64,000 nucleotides of DNA from Nereocystis luetkeana (Eukaryota > Sar > Phaeophyceae > Laminariales > Laminariaceae). This document shows, one piece after another, positions 32,809 to 45,880 of the stretch. The translations under genes were made by a program, and so were the position numbers. Under the pieces are notes generated by a model that was given only the letters and a program-made list of their open reading frames with translations, made no database searches and was not told the origin of the DNA. Every line of letters begins with the position of its first letter. Within the stretch, counting starts at the first letter, position 1. Where the stretch lies: assembly GCA_031213475.1 (NCBI GenBank), contig JARUPZ010000016.1, positions 6,193,046 through 6,257,045 of the forward strand, given 5' to 3'.

Positions 32809-33122
32809 GCACAGGTTACTCTATGTGCCTGATAGGATTTAGTGCGACCTTCACCGCTGAGCACGATTTCACGGTTCAATATTGTCACGCACTGCTGTAG
32901 CACGGTAGCTCCCTCAAACAGTGAGCCTTAAATGCTCTCCATGCTAAGGTACTGCGTAGTTTATTTTCCATGTCCGTCGGCCTATATTATGCACCACCCC
33001 CCGCCCCCTCCACACTTCCTCTCGCAACCAGTCCAGCCGATCTCCAGATCATACAGCAACAGGGACCACGTGATAAGTTTACGCGGGTTCGAAGGCCGTC
33101 GCGCCAGAGACACAAACTCACA

Positions 33123-36100
33123 ATGCCGGGACTAGGCTCGTTGTCTGGAGCAGCAGCGGCGGCGGCAGCGGCGGCGGCGGTGGTTTTACTTCGGTTTCAG
33201 GCCGTCGTCGTGCTCTACGCCCCTTCCGTCGCCGCCCAAAGCACTTCCGAACGACACCGTTCAGGGGATTTTACAGGCCGGGTCGCCTTTCTCAACAGGC
33301 CGCCCGCCTTCGACAGGGTAAGATGTAAGGCGTTGGTTTGCCCGTGGTCAGCCATTCCCAGACGGACGGCTGCGTAAAGGAAACGGGTGCGAATATCTCT
33401 AGGATAACGTTGCGAGTTGTACGCGAATTGTCCGAGGCCCTTCTTTTAAGAGCGCTCCATACATCTCACCTAGAACTAATTTTTGAGAATGTGCGTAGGC
33501 GTTTACTGTAGTCCGACGAAAAATCCCGTATGACTTCGGTGCTAACGACATATAGTGTGCCGACACAAACAGGATACCATACCAGGTACCTCCTTCGATG
33601 TTTAGGCCGGAAAGTTCTTGAAGGTCTGCAGTGCCCCTACGGGTCTACCGGATGCTGCAAGTGACGTGCCCATTTTGATGCCATCAGCTTTAACGCCTTC
33701 CGAAGTAGTAGACACAAGACCAGGTGAATCGGTTTCTAATGGCTGTAGCATGGGATCCTTTTGCCAGTAGTGAAATGCAAGACCAAAAAGGACATGACAT
33801 CCCTTAAATTGGCGTGTCACAGGGTAGTCCCGAAATGGTCGCCCCGCTGTACCTGGTGGACCTGTGAGTTGCCGACTAGCCACTATGCCTGGTAGGAATT
33901 ACAGTTTGATACGAAGCACCCTCCGTATCTTGAGTCATTGGAGTCTACTTGCCAATTTTAAATGCGGACGGTATGATTGGAATAAGAGCTACTCGCTGCT
34001 AGATGACGAATGGAGTGAGAAGGGTTGGCTACAGGCTTACAGTTAAGCTATTGGTAATTGCGCACGGTAGTGGCTACAACAGCTTGTCATTGTCCCTGAC
34101 GGGATGGAGACTTTGCGACCCGACGCGTTTGATTTGTTGAAAAACAGTGGTGCAGTAGATGTGCTGCGTAATGCACCTGCCTGCTATAGACCGAACTTTA
34201 CTAACCAACCCAGCGACTCAAAGGGCCACTGGCGATTTGCTGGAGTAGGAAACCTACTACTACACCGATATGACCCCTGGATGGAGGTGACAAAACTACC
34301 GTACGGTATTGTACTGTCGTTACTCGAGCAACTTGATGTAACATGTTCGTGCTTGATACCGACAGATACTGTTATTAACTGTAGTTTGTGTCGTAGTGTA
34401 TGACGATATAGCTTACCAGTGTATCGATCGTCGTGTCTGCTTGATAAACCCAACCCTTGTGGCTATGCGTACATATATACTCGTCATGTACGAACATATA
34501 TTTACCTGCGGAATCTTCGTTGCTATGCCGCAGCTAAATGTCACTGCTCGTTTGCTGCGCCGTAAAAATCATCACCAACCGTTCCCGGTGCACTTGCGAC
34601 AAGTGATCAACCCTTTTGCAGCCTTGCAACGTTACACGGATCTAAGCAGAGTTAACCATCGCGTCACCTTCGCTTTCTCGCTTCATGCCTGTTGTCCGCT
34701 GCGCCGGGCCGACACCGAAAAAACAAACAGGTGGATATTTTCCTCGATCTGGCCTGCGAAGACAGCGCGTATGCCTGGACGACAATAAAGCAAATGGTTT
34801 GGGAACATGAGGTTCGGACGGAATTCGTATTCCACATCTTGCCGATGCCTCACAACCAAATGGCGATCGACACCGCGAAGGTTTGTGAGAAAGGGGATAC
34901 AGCGTAGTGTCGCGTGTCTGTTCAGAATAATGAATTCATAGATAATCTACACCAGGACATGTTTCGTGTTATTCGATACTTGAGCTACTGTATACGTAGC
35001 TCGACTATGATTGTCATGGATCACGGAAACAAACGCCATCGCTTTGGTCCTACGACAAGGTACATACCAGGCATCAGACACGATACACGTAGTGAATGCC
35101 GTCATACACGAACTGAATACATAAGTATGTGTATTATATGCGATCTGGGGAAAACAGTCGTCAGTTGGCGTCTATGTGATGCTTGATTTAAGTTGCGGTT
35201 TGTACCGTCATCAAGGCTTTATTGAAAGACATGTATGTGATGGGCCTGCATCAATGCCGTGCAAAACCCCGTCGGCAGGGCTTACTCCTTTTGGCACGAC
35301 GTACAGTATTTTCCCCCCTACCTGCCTGTTACCCCGGCCGTCCACGCTGTCCCACGGACGAATAACGCCATGATGCATAAAGCGTGTTCGTTGCACGCCC
35401 CTGGCAGGCGGTGCAGGCGGTACAGCTGTTCTCCACCGACCACGACGAAGTTGTCCTCTTCTTGGATGCAATGTTTGATTACCAACCGCTCATCCTCGAC
35501 GACGCCGATGACGATGTGGCAAGACTCGAATTCCGCGGAATCTTGGCAACATGGGCTGTGGCTACAGGCACCATCTCTGGAGATCAGTTCGAAAGGTTAG
35601 CATCGCCAGAAAACTGCGGTGTTTGGCGGTTGTTGAAAATATTGGCATTATGCATGAAGCGATGACTACCGTAACGATTTACTACCTTCGTCTACCAGGT
35701 TTAAATTTGGGTTTTTCGGGGCGGGACACTTATCACGAGTCGAGTTGGGTCGGGTCGGGGAGGTCAGACCCAACCCGTGAAACGTTTGCGCTGTCGACAT
35801 CATTTGACCCAACCCGACTCGTGAGTTTAGATTCGAACTTCCTGTGCCGGCCCGACCCGGTCCGGTCCCGTTCGACCCGGTTCGATCCGTTCCTATCCCG
35901 GCCGATCCGGTCCGATCCATGACCGCTGTAACTGTTTAATACTACTTGCATCTACCTGGTTTAAAAATGGGTGTTTATGCGGTGCGGGACACTTCTCACG
36001 GGTCGTGGCAGGTCGGGTCGGGGTAGTTGACTTAGCCTGATCCAACCTGTTAAACGGTTGCGCTGTCGACATCAATTGACCCGACCCTACTCGTGAATTT

Positions 36101-39100
36101 ATGCGAACTTTCTGCGCCGACCCGACCCGTTCCGGTCCGGTCCGACTGGGTCCGACTTGGTTCGATCCGTTCCGATCCGATCCGATCTGATCTAGTCCGA
36201 TGTAGTCCGATCAGGTCCTGGTCCGATCCGATATGGTCTGATTGGGTCCCATCCCGTCTGATCCTGTCCGACCCGGTCCGATGTCGTCCAATCTCGTCCG
36301 ATCCCGTCCGATCCCCCTCGATCCGACCCGGTACGGTATGGTCTGATACGAGTCGATCCGATCCGGTCCAACCCGACCTGTTCCGATCCGGTCCTATCTG
36401 ATCTGGTCCGATGCAGTTTGACCCGGTCTGACTCGATCGATCGAATCCGGGTCGATCCGATCTGGTCCGACCCGGTCTGATAGCGTCTGATCCGGTCCGC
36501 TCCGATCCCGTCCCATCCGATCCGATCTGATCCGGGCCGATCCAGTTCGATCCAACCCGACCTGGTCTGATATAATCCAATCCGTTCTGGTCCGATGTGA
36601 TTCGATCCAATCCGGTCCGATCCGGTCCGAGCCGACCTTTCCTGACCCGACCCGGCCCAACCTGACCTGATCGGTCTAGTCCGGTGCGATCCGGTCGGAT
36701 TCGGTCTGATTTGGGCCGATCGGATAACCTCACCCAACTCGACCCGACCCGACCCGACCCGACCGGTCTAATCCGATCCGATCCGGTCTGATTCGGTCTG
36801 ATTCGGGGCGATCGTGTCCGATCAGGTCCGACCCGGTCCGATCAGGTCCATATTCCGGTCCAACCCGGTCCGACCCGGTCCGACCCAATCTAACACGATC
36901 CGTGAGAATCTTGAACACTTTCTCACCCGCCTCGACCCGACCCGCCAGGTTTCGAAACACCCGAGAAATACGGGTCATGTCGCGGGTCGGGTCACCCAAT
37001 TGTTTTTCCCGATCCGAGAGTTCGACCCTCGGATTCGGCCCGCGGGAGAACACTTCTTCAACAGCATGACGTTGTTTTTTGTACCCCACAGACATTAATT
37101 GCCTGGCTGCAGGGGGTGAGGATAGATGTAGACCCACGTACATATATATTCAGCGGCATTTTCACATCTTAAAAACAGTTTTTCAGCTTCGAATAATGCG
37201 CAAACCGATGCAAAGACACACACCAAAGGATTATCTACACGAGAGAGACGTTCCGGCAGGAAGCGGCAATATTGCTGCCTCGGATCCACAGGTCATCCGC
37301 AGGCCAGCAGAAAATCATTCGTGGGTCAAGGTCGCCCGACCCGCTACATACTACCGGGCATACGTTCTGTCAAATCTGGAAAAGTCAGGAGAAAAGGGGA
37401 ACTCAATGAGGCGAACGGAGGTAGAGCACGAACCTTGAATGTCTTAGTTTTCCACCGGAAACAACTGCTGTTGATGGAGGATAGAGGGGCGAGTTGCTGT
37501 AGGGTGTATTTTGGATCGCTTTTCCGCGCCTCGCCGTGAAACCAAACTCACCGTGCCGTACTAAAAGGCCACCGTGTTACAGGAAACCCCTCGGGCCCCG
37601 AGGCGCCGCATTATTTCCCGCACACCGCGCCGCAATACGGTACACTCCCAGCTACAGTGATGTCCGTCGGGCGATTCATCGGTGCCGGTTATGAAGTACA
37701 TACATCATTGTGCATTGCGACTTTCCGACACGTAGCAAAACGTGTGACGCTAAGCCGCTACAGGGGTGGATAATTTCGGCCGAACTGTCGCGTGGAGTGA
37801 CCGGACTCCTTAGCTCACTACCGTTGCAATACCATCACTAGTGTTTCGCAACCCTGATCGTCATAGACACCTACTCTAAGCTACAGTGGTGTATCGGGTT
37901 GCGCCTTTGGCCTTGCTGATCAAAGTCAGTTTTTGAGTGACGTACTGATAGTAGAGAGCTCCTGAAGCGAAGAGCCTCCTAATTTTAGATGCTACGAGTA
38001 TACCCCCATGATAAAGCCCGCGTCGAATTTTAAAGGTTACGTATATTCACTTCCCACTGTTGCGTAGGCGCAGGGGAAGACAACACCACGCTATATACAT
38101 ATATATGGAGATAGATATGCGTCACAAACTCCTCGCGAAGACGATTAGAACATTGATTAGTGTTGAGACAGCTTGCAACGATGGACGTGCAGCCCTTTTT
38201 CGTCTATAAATATTGCGGACCGACGAGACTCCTCAACTACTGGGAAATAGCCACATTTCGTCGGAATACGATGCATGGTATAATTGGCGATGAATTTCTA
38301 TACCGTTGGCCGTGGGGTTGTTGGCCCAGTGGTATTATGAATTATATTGCACACAAAGTACCAGGTTTCATAGCCGGTCGCCCCGAAAAGCTGCCACAGT
38401 ATTGTAGAAGAGTGGATCCCGTGAGTTTAGATCGCATCGTGGTGAGATTGAGACAATACTTGTAAAGTGCAGAAACTAAAGGAATCAACAGCTGAAAGCG
38501 CATGGCGTGGGTGAAGGCGCAACTAGACGCGAGTCGACGAGGGGAGAACAGTGCTGGACCCTTCCCGCGACAAAAATGTAAGGCGTGAACCGTAAGTGGC
38601 GAGGCGGAGGAGAGCCTGCTGTGTGGTCGCTGGACCTCGGCTACGACTTAGAGGGAGATATAAAGGAAGGGCATATACTTTACCTGGGAAAAAGAGTAGA
38701 AAACAAAATCGAAGTCTGTATTTGGACGAAGGATGGTCACGAAAAGAGCCTCATCAACGGTAGTTGCACCCCAATCGTACCATGCGTCTTGAGACAGCTC
38801 TGCCTGCTTTGGTGTATCCGTGAACATGGATATGAGCTTCTGCTAGTTCATCATGTGTTTGGTTGTGGACACTCGCGCTATGTACACATGGTCAGATGGC
38901 AAACGCAATAATAATATGCTGTGTACTTGTTGTAGGATGGGGAAAATTATCAATCGGCATTGCTCCCACCCTGCTTGGCACATCATTCGGAGCGACTACA
39001 TCTCGACTGGCGTGCGCCTTTCAAGCGAGACAGACGCTGCCTGTGCTCCGTAGATTCGTGCCGCGTTATTGGCTCGCTTAGCAGTGCTTCACATCGCTGA

Positions 39101-40876
39101 TCGTGCGAGAAGCACGGGTAGTATAGAAGTAGTGCGGTATTAAGGAGGGTGGTGCTACCGCACAAGATAATGCTTTGGCACCTGGTGTTGCATTTGTGGC
39201 AATGTAGTTCATGTCTATAGTGCCGCGTGGCGGCAGTGTGGTGCATGCTTTCTACTTCGCCTTGTGCGCCTACACCAACGGCAGTAACAGCAGTTCAGAA
39301 ACACACTTCGCTTGAGCGTCCGCCCCATCAGGACTTCTGTATGCAGTACACGACATTTTGAAGTTAACTACTGATCTCCCTAGGTAGCTTCTTGATACTG
39401 AGCTCAGGGTAAGCCTTGGGAGTATAACCCCCCCCCCCCCCCCTCGTGCCTCAAGTGAACGGCGACATCGTTGGGACGTAACGGTACCGTAGACGGCGAT
39501 ACGTGGATCTACTCGCTTCGTTCCAATACCCGGTGCACCGGGGAGGCGCAACTTTAGAGACGCGCGCGCAACGTGAGCGTTCCTGAGCAGGAACGTTCGA
39601 AGCGAGATTCGAACTTCGTGTACTCGACGATGTCGACTGTGATGTTGTGATATACCTACCGAGTTACCGGGGTGAAAAATCGATCGATTGCCCAGCCCAG
39701 AAGAAATTCGTATCCGAGGCTTGAGGAAAGACGTGTCTCAAAGTACTGTACTTTCAACTTTCAGCATATATGCCACATTATGTGTTCTGTGTTTCGCCCA
39801 AAACTCGAGCCGGAACCGTCTTAACTCCTCTAGTACTTCAGTCCCGTTTTGGAGACAAAACACTCATAACTCTAAGGTCTTCGTCCCCACAACGCAACTG
39901 CACTTTGCCCTAAAAGGGTTGTAAGCCCTATATAGGCATGACCTTCCATTTTTGAGGGGGGGTATACCTAGAAAGAGAGTCAGGTATAGTATGTGTATAT
40001 ACAGTGTAGAGGTCGAAGGATTAGCCCCCCACGGGTATTGGTTATCTGACTGCCGTGTGTCATAACGCACGCATGCCATCGGACGGACTGCGTAACGTAC
40101 CCAGAGCGAACATTGCACAGTCCTGCATCCTGAGTACTACCGTTCGTGGCCCCGACGGATTGTGCTGTGGAGAGCAATGCCTTATAGGGGTGGTCAATAT
40201 CTCCCCACCCGAAACATGATTTCGTAGACGTGTGTTCGGGCAACCCGCCCAACACTTATTCTATGAACTACTCTTGAACAACGTCTACCTTTGGATAATG
40301 GTAAACACATCATACTAGCCGGTATACAGCAACAATAGTTTCTTACTTGAGGACCTCAATCGGTCAGAACGTACTTCGTCTTAAGGCAAAAAACTGCAAC
40401 CCCTACCGCGGGATGAGTCTATGGCCGCACACCGTACCGCGGTACTTCCATTTCCCAACACATTCGTTCCGAGAACTACAGCAGTACAGGCGCAACCAGG
40501 TGGAGCAGCAGTGCAATCATGCACGATAACGAGACATAACCCCTACCCCCCCCCCCCCCCCCCCTCCTCCTCTTTCCAACGCCATTATGTCATGGATGGA
40601 CCGAAAAGCGCAATGGAAGCATCTGATATCGTTGATCTCGTCGGCTACGACAAGGGTGTCGCCGCTTCGTTCGAAGTACTCCAAACGCCGACTGCAGTCC
40701 TCAACGAGGGCTTCTTGGTACTCCTCGTTGGGAGCGAGCAGTTGAACAACTTCCGACTTTTTTTTGCCACGAGTACCGCAATGGAGCCCCTGCCCACCAC
40801 GGACGACAGTGACTTGGCGGGCGTCTGGAAGCTCGTCGAAGGCAGGTGGATTGCTGGCACTGAATACGAGAAATGA
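33123..40876 (+). CDS. Secreted DsbA/thioredoxin-fold protein, four exons (266 aa)
   Basis: Exons 33123-33317, 34731-34880, 35408-35595 and 40609-40876 sum to 801 nt and keep one frame (intron phases 0, 0, 2). Donors are GTAAGA, GTTTGT and GTTAGC. Acceptors end in ACAG, GCAG and AAAG, the last behind a long C-rich pyrimidine tract. Residues 1-39 are Ala- and Val-rich and look like a signal peptide ending at SVAAQ. Exon 2 gives VDIFLDLACEDSAYAW and FVFHILPMPHNQ, the first strand, active-site helix and following strand of DsbA-like folds. The site is C74-E-D-S77, one Cys only. Exon 3 is acidic and helical. Exon 4 has VLQTPTAVLN with the probable cis-Pro P205. The protein may act as a monothiol oxidoreductase or binding protein in the secretory pathway. 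The partial gene at 62358-63549 is a paralog. No expression evidence is available here. Confidence 0.83.
33318..34730 (+). other. Intron 1 of the DsbA-fold gene
   Basis: 1413 bp. Starts GTAAGATG after AGG and ends ACAAACAG. Short frames within it (for example 34104-34403) are not supported as exons. Confidence 0.75.
35720..37060. repeat. CCGATC/CCGACC low-complexity satellite
   Basis: Continuous variation on 5- to 11-base words such as GGTCCGATCC and TCCGACCCG. Long open frames on both strands are by-products of this composition. Two ~270-bp related segments begin at 35690 and 35950 (CTACC-GGTTTAAA-TGGG). Confidence 0.85.
38160..38465 (+). CDS. Hypothetical ORF inside intron 3 (101 aa)
   Basis: Open frame from ATG with ordinary residue composition (FFVYKYCGPTRLLNYWEI near the start) and Trp-rich centre. 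No family recognised. It lies in the intron and just before a decayed SINE, so it may be transposon-derived or chance. Confidence 0.25.
   Translation: MLRQLATMDVQPFFVYKYCGPTRLLNYWEIATFRRNTMHGIIGDEFLYRWPWGCWPSGIMNYIAHKVPGFIAGRPEKLPQYCRRVDPVSLDRIVVRLRQYL
38490..38665 (+). mobile_element. Decayed SINE, copy F (body only)
   Basis: GCGCAACTAGACGCGAGTCG, ACGAGGGGAGAA, CGACAAAAATGTAAGGCGTG and GAGCCTGCTGTGTGG follow the SINE body order with many substitutions. No tRNA-like head. Confidence 0.65.
39595..39674 (-). repeat. tRNA-like sequence
   Basis: The minus strand has TAACTCGGTAGG (A-box-like) and AGTTCGAATCTCG (B box) at tRNA spacing, with poor acceptor pairing and an over-long middle. Probably a SINE head or decayed tRNA. 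Confidence 0.45.
39821..39922. mobile_element. Palindromic MITE, diverged
   Basis: TTAACTCCTCTAGTACTTCA to CCTAAAAGGGTTG. The right TTAA is lost. Confidence 0.78.
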
Positions 40877-43125
40877 AGCACTGAGCCGAAGCAGTAGCAG
40901 TGTCGACTCGGACGATCCCGATGGGTGTGAAACAAAGTAATACCTGGTAGGGTACTGTCTGGGTCATCAAACATTTTTTCGAAGCTGAGTCAAGGTCTTT
41001 ATACCCCTTGGGTGGGGGACGGGGGGCGGCGATGAGGGCGGGCGCTCGGGAAAGCGGAGGTCCCCCCGTGCTGTCTGTGTAGTACAATGCTCGTGCTGTC
41101 TGTATGGTACAATACACGTGCCGTCTGTATATTTTTATGCTCGTGCTGTCTGTAAATTTTTATGCTCGTACTGGCTGTATGATTTTATGTTCGTGCTAGC
41201 TGTGTATATACATTACAACACACGGGTGACAATATAACACACTTTCTGGAAAGATTTTCAGAGCCGAGTCTCTCTGGAACATGGCGGAGGCACACATACA
41301 TATCAAAAACCGTTATGCCTGGGAAGGGTCTCATCGTGTCTTTTCCATAGACGAGTCGCTCGGCGTTTACATTCTCCCCGTGATTGAGAGGAAACCAGAT
41401 TTGAAATTCGTCCGAGGGGGTGTGTCATCTCTCCACCCGTGTGATAGTGTTATATAGTGTAGATCGTAATGCAACGCCCGTCGTCGTCGCCTAGTGTCCA
41501 CGATACACAAGACGGGAAAAACTACGCGAGAACCAGGCGTCTTGGCCGATGTGCGGCAGTAGGTACGTCATCCAGTGAGGCTTGCTGATAGGGGGTCGAA
41601 ATGTTCGTGTCCAGCCAAGTCGGGGGTTAGAGGAGGACTTGAAGGGGGGGGGGGAGGGGTCGCCTTCGTTGGGTTATGAGGATTGACGTGCGTACCAGCT
41701 CGTAGCTGATGTGTACGCCTAAACTCGATTGCCGACATGGCCGGTCAATACACAGCCGATGTTTGGGGGAAACACGTACTATTAATAATAGTCACGGCGA
41801 TATGACTTGTGCGAGAATCTTGAATAATAGTGATGGAAGAGAATGAAAAATGGTGTATTGCCCCCAAGCCACAGCTTTGGTTGATGACGCTCAGCGGGAA
41901 GCTGGTGTCGAGCAAAGTTAGAGTGAGCTTGAAGGGGAGAGGTGCGCGTGTGCGCTCACCGCTCGAAACAAAGGGCGACCCTTACATTTCGTTCAAACAA
42001 AAACAACAGGGAAACCCCCCCAGTTCTACTGCAACAACTGATATCTCTAGGGGTACGTACTCATGACCCCGTGTAGCCTATGTTGTTACTTCAACAATAA
42101 CCAGCACTATGCTACTGGTCCCGGAGGGGTGCTGAAGATATAGTATGTGCTATGTTGTTACTTCAACAACAACTAATACTATGCTACTGGTCCCGGAGGG
42201 ATACTGAGGATTTTTTCCCCCATGATTCGCCAGTGTGCTCGTGCTACACGTGCTGCTGTAGATTGTGTAGATACCGTTTAAACATATCTTCTCCATGATT
42301 GCCAATACATATGTACCATTAATACATGTGCTGCCGTGTGTATCCACGATACGACTGCCGTTAAAAGTTATTTGGCTCTGTGTACCAGTACACAGAAGAG
42401 TGTAATACCCGCTGTTATTGCTTACTGGCAATGTATCACATGAAAACCGTCCTACGGCACAGGTCAATATTCCCAGATGGGCACCGCCTACGTACGGTAG
42501 TACGAGCTACGTGGTACGAGGTAACCCTGCGTTATGCTGCAGCGACTAGATGATACCAGGTACTGACTACTGCTGTAGTGAGTGGCACCCCTATTACGAC
42601 AACTCTATGCGTTAAAGCATCAAATTTAACCGAAATTTTGGACTTCAACTCTATAACAGTGTACTCGTTACTTCTGCACGCAGTACTTTAGAAAATGCAC
42701 ACAACAAAGTGATAAGGTTGCGGGAAAAGTATTCAAGATAACTATGAGCTAACTCAGTACGTTCCAAAACCCGGGGGGTTACATTAAACGAGCGGGAGCT
42801 AACTCATTATGGTCCAAAACCCGGGGGGTTACAAAAAACAAGCGGACGTACAATATCCTGTTCTGCTACCAGGCACGTTTCTGCGAGCCTTACGGAAGTT
42901 TAGCTATCAGTCCACAACAATACTAGAATCATCAAACGTGAACTACTTGACAGTTTGTTAATCTGGAGATGACGTGTTGTAGTCGAAATTGTTCTTCAAC
43001 TACCTAATCGAAAGTACTGCATAGTTCGACTCGGTTACAATGCACCCTTGGTACTGACTGCGATATGTCGTAATCTTGCACAGCACCGGCCATTACTGCA
43101 CTGTAGGGAAGATGGACGGGATACG
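40877..43125. other. No gene; small tandem repeats
   Basis: 41065-41205: about five ~27-bp units of GCTCGTGCTGTCTGTA. 42078-42213: a 75-bp duplication (CTATGTTGTTACTTCAACAA, ATGCTACTGGTCCCGGAGGG). 42746-42845: a 52-bp duplication (GAGCTAACTCA, CCAAAACCCGGGGGGTTACA). No domain found in the frames. Confidence 0.6.
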
Positions 43126-45560
43126 CTACCAATGAACGCAAGAACAAATCTCCAGTGAGCGGTTCGTTGACCAAGGAATTGAATTCCTATCCGCCCCATA
43201 CAAATTGAACGTGCGACATCCTACAACTTCGGAAAGGGAGATAATGCAGTTCACGCTCCAGTGGCTTGGCCTTGCCGGTGTAGACGCCGATGATCGTCCA
43301 AGGCGCTTGGTTCGTTGTCCTTTGCTTTGGATTTGAGGCTCAACTTGTGTTGAAGTGGGAGATGTTGGTATTTCCTTTCCCTCAAAAACTGATTGTCGTC
43401 TCAGCTCCGCCTCCACCGATAAAGTAGGCAGCCAGTGTCGGCTTCTTGATCCCGATGTCGACGGGCTCTCCGTCCAGCAAGAGAAAGCCTGACGTTGGTT
43501 TGCGGGTGTACACGAAGGCCGGAGTCGCCAGTGGCTCTTGGTTGCCCTGTAGTGATGCTGCGGATCCTGTCCCGGGGTGTTCCCGAGGTTGTCCTTCCGC
43601 TACCGTGAGCGTGTAGGCCTCCATCAGCTGACGGTTGGTCTCCGTGTTCTCTGTATTGATTGCGGCTCGTGTGGAAGTGCGAGTCAGATACGGCTCTCGA
43701 GCTGCTGACACGACCCGTGCCGAAGCAGGTGGTGGTGCCTCACCTGATGCTCTGGTGATGCAACATGAGGATGTGTCACAGGGCCGAGCGGTGCGCGTGT
43801 CATGTCTGATGGCGTCGTATCGTCGGGATCTCCGGCCGATAGAGCTCATGTTCCTCGAAACGATGCTCAGGTATACTCCCACTCTAAAACATAATGTATC
43901 ACTTCGTTCAGGCCGTCTGGCACTCATTCACACACTCAAGCGCTTTCAGTTCGTTGCAAAGACTGCCACCTGCATTACCGTGGTTCCACCCATCTTGCAG
44001 AACGTACGCCTGACCCATCTCCCAGTTGTCTCAGTCGTTAGTCGTTAGGTGTACGGGCACACTACCGGCCAACGGAACGAACTATAAGAAGCTGAAGGGG
44101 TGGAGAAAAGTTGTGACCTTCTGCTCACATCCCCACAGTCTCCGGGTTCAATTATCCTTGACCCCTTTTGCTTACATGCCGTGTCCACGTTTGGAAACCC
44201 CTCGGATCCTTGGATTAACACCGTAACAGATGATCCAGCCGATGATCCAGTTACCCCAGATGGTGTTGATCCAGTGATCCCAGACGTTAATGCTCCCATG
44301 ACCCCGAACACTGATTCTCCGTGATTCCAGATGCTATTGCCCCGATGATCCTGAATGCTGATGCTCCGATGACTCCAGATGCCGATCCGATGATCCCGGG
44401 TGATGTTGATCCGGGCATCACATGGGATCAATGTGTTTCGTTGGGGAAATGGATCACCCTGTCCGAGATCCGAAATGGGTCTCTATTGGTGTAGGAGAAA
44501 TCCGCACACGTGTCCGGGGGCTGCCCCCGATACGCTCTTGGCGTGCGTGCTGTCGAAAATCTCCTCGACGTTCAGATTGTGTGCCGTACTGACGGTCTTG
44601 TGATGCGGTGCATCCGGTGTGATTTCAGACGAAGTGGAAGATTCGACCCCGGCCTCAACAGCAGATGCGTGACCGGGTGACGTAGAAGATGTAGCTCCTG
44701 ATGATGACGACACTCCAGCTTGTGGCGGTAGTGTTCCAGTCTCCAGTCTCTCAGGATGACGTTCCGGTCCCTGATGAGGAGTCTTCAGTCCTTGATGATG
44801 GTATTCCGGCCCCTGGTAAGGATACTCCAGCTCCCGTCGATGACGCTCCGGCTGTTGTTGTCGATGACTTATCCTCTTTCAGAAGGTTGCTTGCGTATTG
44901 CTGCGGTCTGTCTAGAATGCGCACTCATTGGCCCTTCATCTCCGCAACAGTATCCTCCTCAGGCGTGCTGTCCTGAATTTGCGTTACTTGGCGTTTTGCC
45001 TCAGCGGCAGTGGCCTCCTCAGGCGCGTTATTGCCGCTCCTTAGAATGCACATGTTCTTGGTCGCAGGCGTTTGCCCATCATGCTCGGATACCTCGTTCT
45101 GTTTGGGCGTTGTTGTCGTCGTTTCTATCGTGCCTCCCAGGGTGCGAAGAAACACTTCGTACGATAACAGACCCTTGTCCCTAGGGCGCTGGTTCAGCGG
45201 AAGCGAAGCGTTGCTGTTGAGCTGTATGTGGGAGGTCTCCGTCCCGAGGAAGGTGCTTACTCTTGAGTTAATTGCTTTGACGAAAGCCAAAGGTTGCGTC
45301 TCAATCCAGATACGACCACGGCGGAGACTTGAACCGGAACACGCTGTCCTGCCTGGTCGATGATATATTCCTAGATAGTCTCGGTTGCCGCCGCGAATAC
45401 TTTCTCCTTCCCAGCGGTGACGATGGTTTCCGGCTCCTCTACGTTCTTGAAACCCCTCATGCTGTCCTGCAGGCTTAGAAGTAGCTCCTCGTCCAGCAAG
45501 TGGTCCGATGCGCCGCTGTCCACTACCATCATGAGCCTGTCAGCGTTGGGGTGAAAACCC
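43126..45560 (-). mobile_element. Possible Copia-type retrotransposon remnant
   Basis: The minus strand at 45530-45481 encodes VVDSGASDHLLDEELL, the aspartic-protease motif D-S-G-A-S typical of Ty1/copia polyproteins. Frames follow downstream on the same strand (45290-44925, 43927-43382, 43416-43126), separated by breaks. I recognised no integrase or RT motif in them. The DNA at 44200-44420 and 44690-44870 has short repeats of GATGATCC and CCAG words. No LTRs found. Confidence 0.45.
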
Positions 45561-45618
45561 CGTCCGCCGTACCACTACTGACTGTGTTCGTCAAAATAAC
45601 GACACCGTTGTGTATTTC

Positions 45619-45880
45619 ATACTAAATAATTAACGTTCCTTGAATACCTGACCATTTACTGCTGTATGACTATGTCGGTGAAAGCAAGGGCCGCTGTGTT
45701 ATCCATACTAAATAACTAACGTTCCCTAAATATCTGGTAATTTACTGCTGTACCACCGTGTCCGTTAAAGTAAGGACCGCTGAGAAATTCATACTACCAA
45801 TATACAATTAGTGCTCCTTAAATGTAATGTCGGTTAAACTAAGGACCGCTATGTTATCCATACTGAATATTTAACGCTCC
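45619..45880. repeat. Tandem ~86-bp repeats
   Basis: ATACTAAATAA-TAACGTTCC restarts at 45619, 45705, 45791 (diverged) and about 45860, with AAGGACCGCT inside each unit. Confidence 0.8.

Larger units (their letters stand above)
35596..40608 (+). other. Intron 3 of the DsbA-fold gene, 5 kb, repeat-laden
   Basis: Starts GTTAGC and ends GAAAAG after an 18-C run and CTCCTCCTCTTTCC. It contains the CCGATC-rich satellite, a decayed SINE, a tRNA-like sequence and a palindromic MITE. The phase-2 junction equals that of the paralog (63359/62703). Confidence 0.72.

Noticed and set aside
36050..36737. Minus-strand ORFs of 181-227 aa rich in Asp-Arg-Ser-Gly
   Set aside because: Artefact of the CCGATC/CCGACC satellite, which has no stops in several frames.
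43635..44048. 137-aa plus-strand ORF
   Set aside because: The opposite strand is the better candidate because it is collinear with the possible Copia remnant.
44100..44324. Asp-Pro-rich ORF (DDPADDPVTPD)
   Set aside because: Comes from short GATGATCC repeats. The frame ends quickly and no family is recognised.
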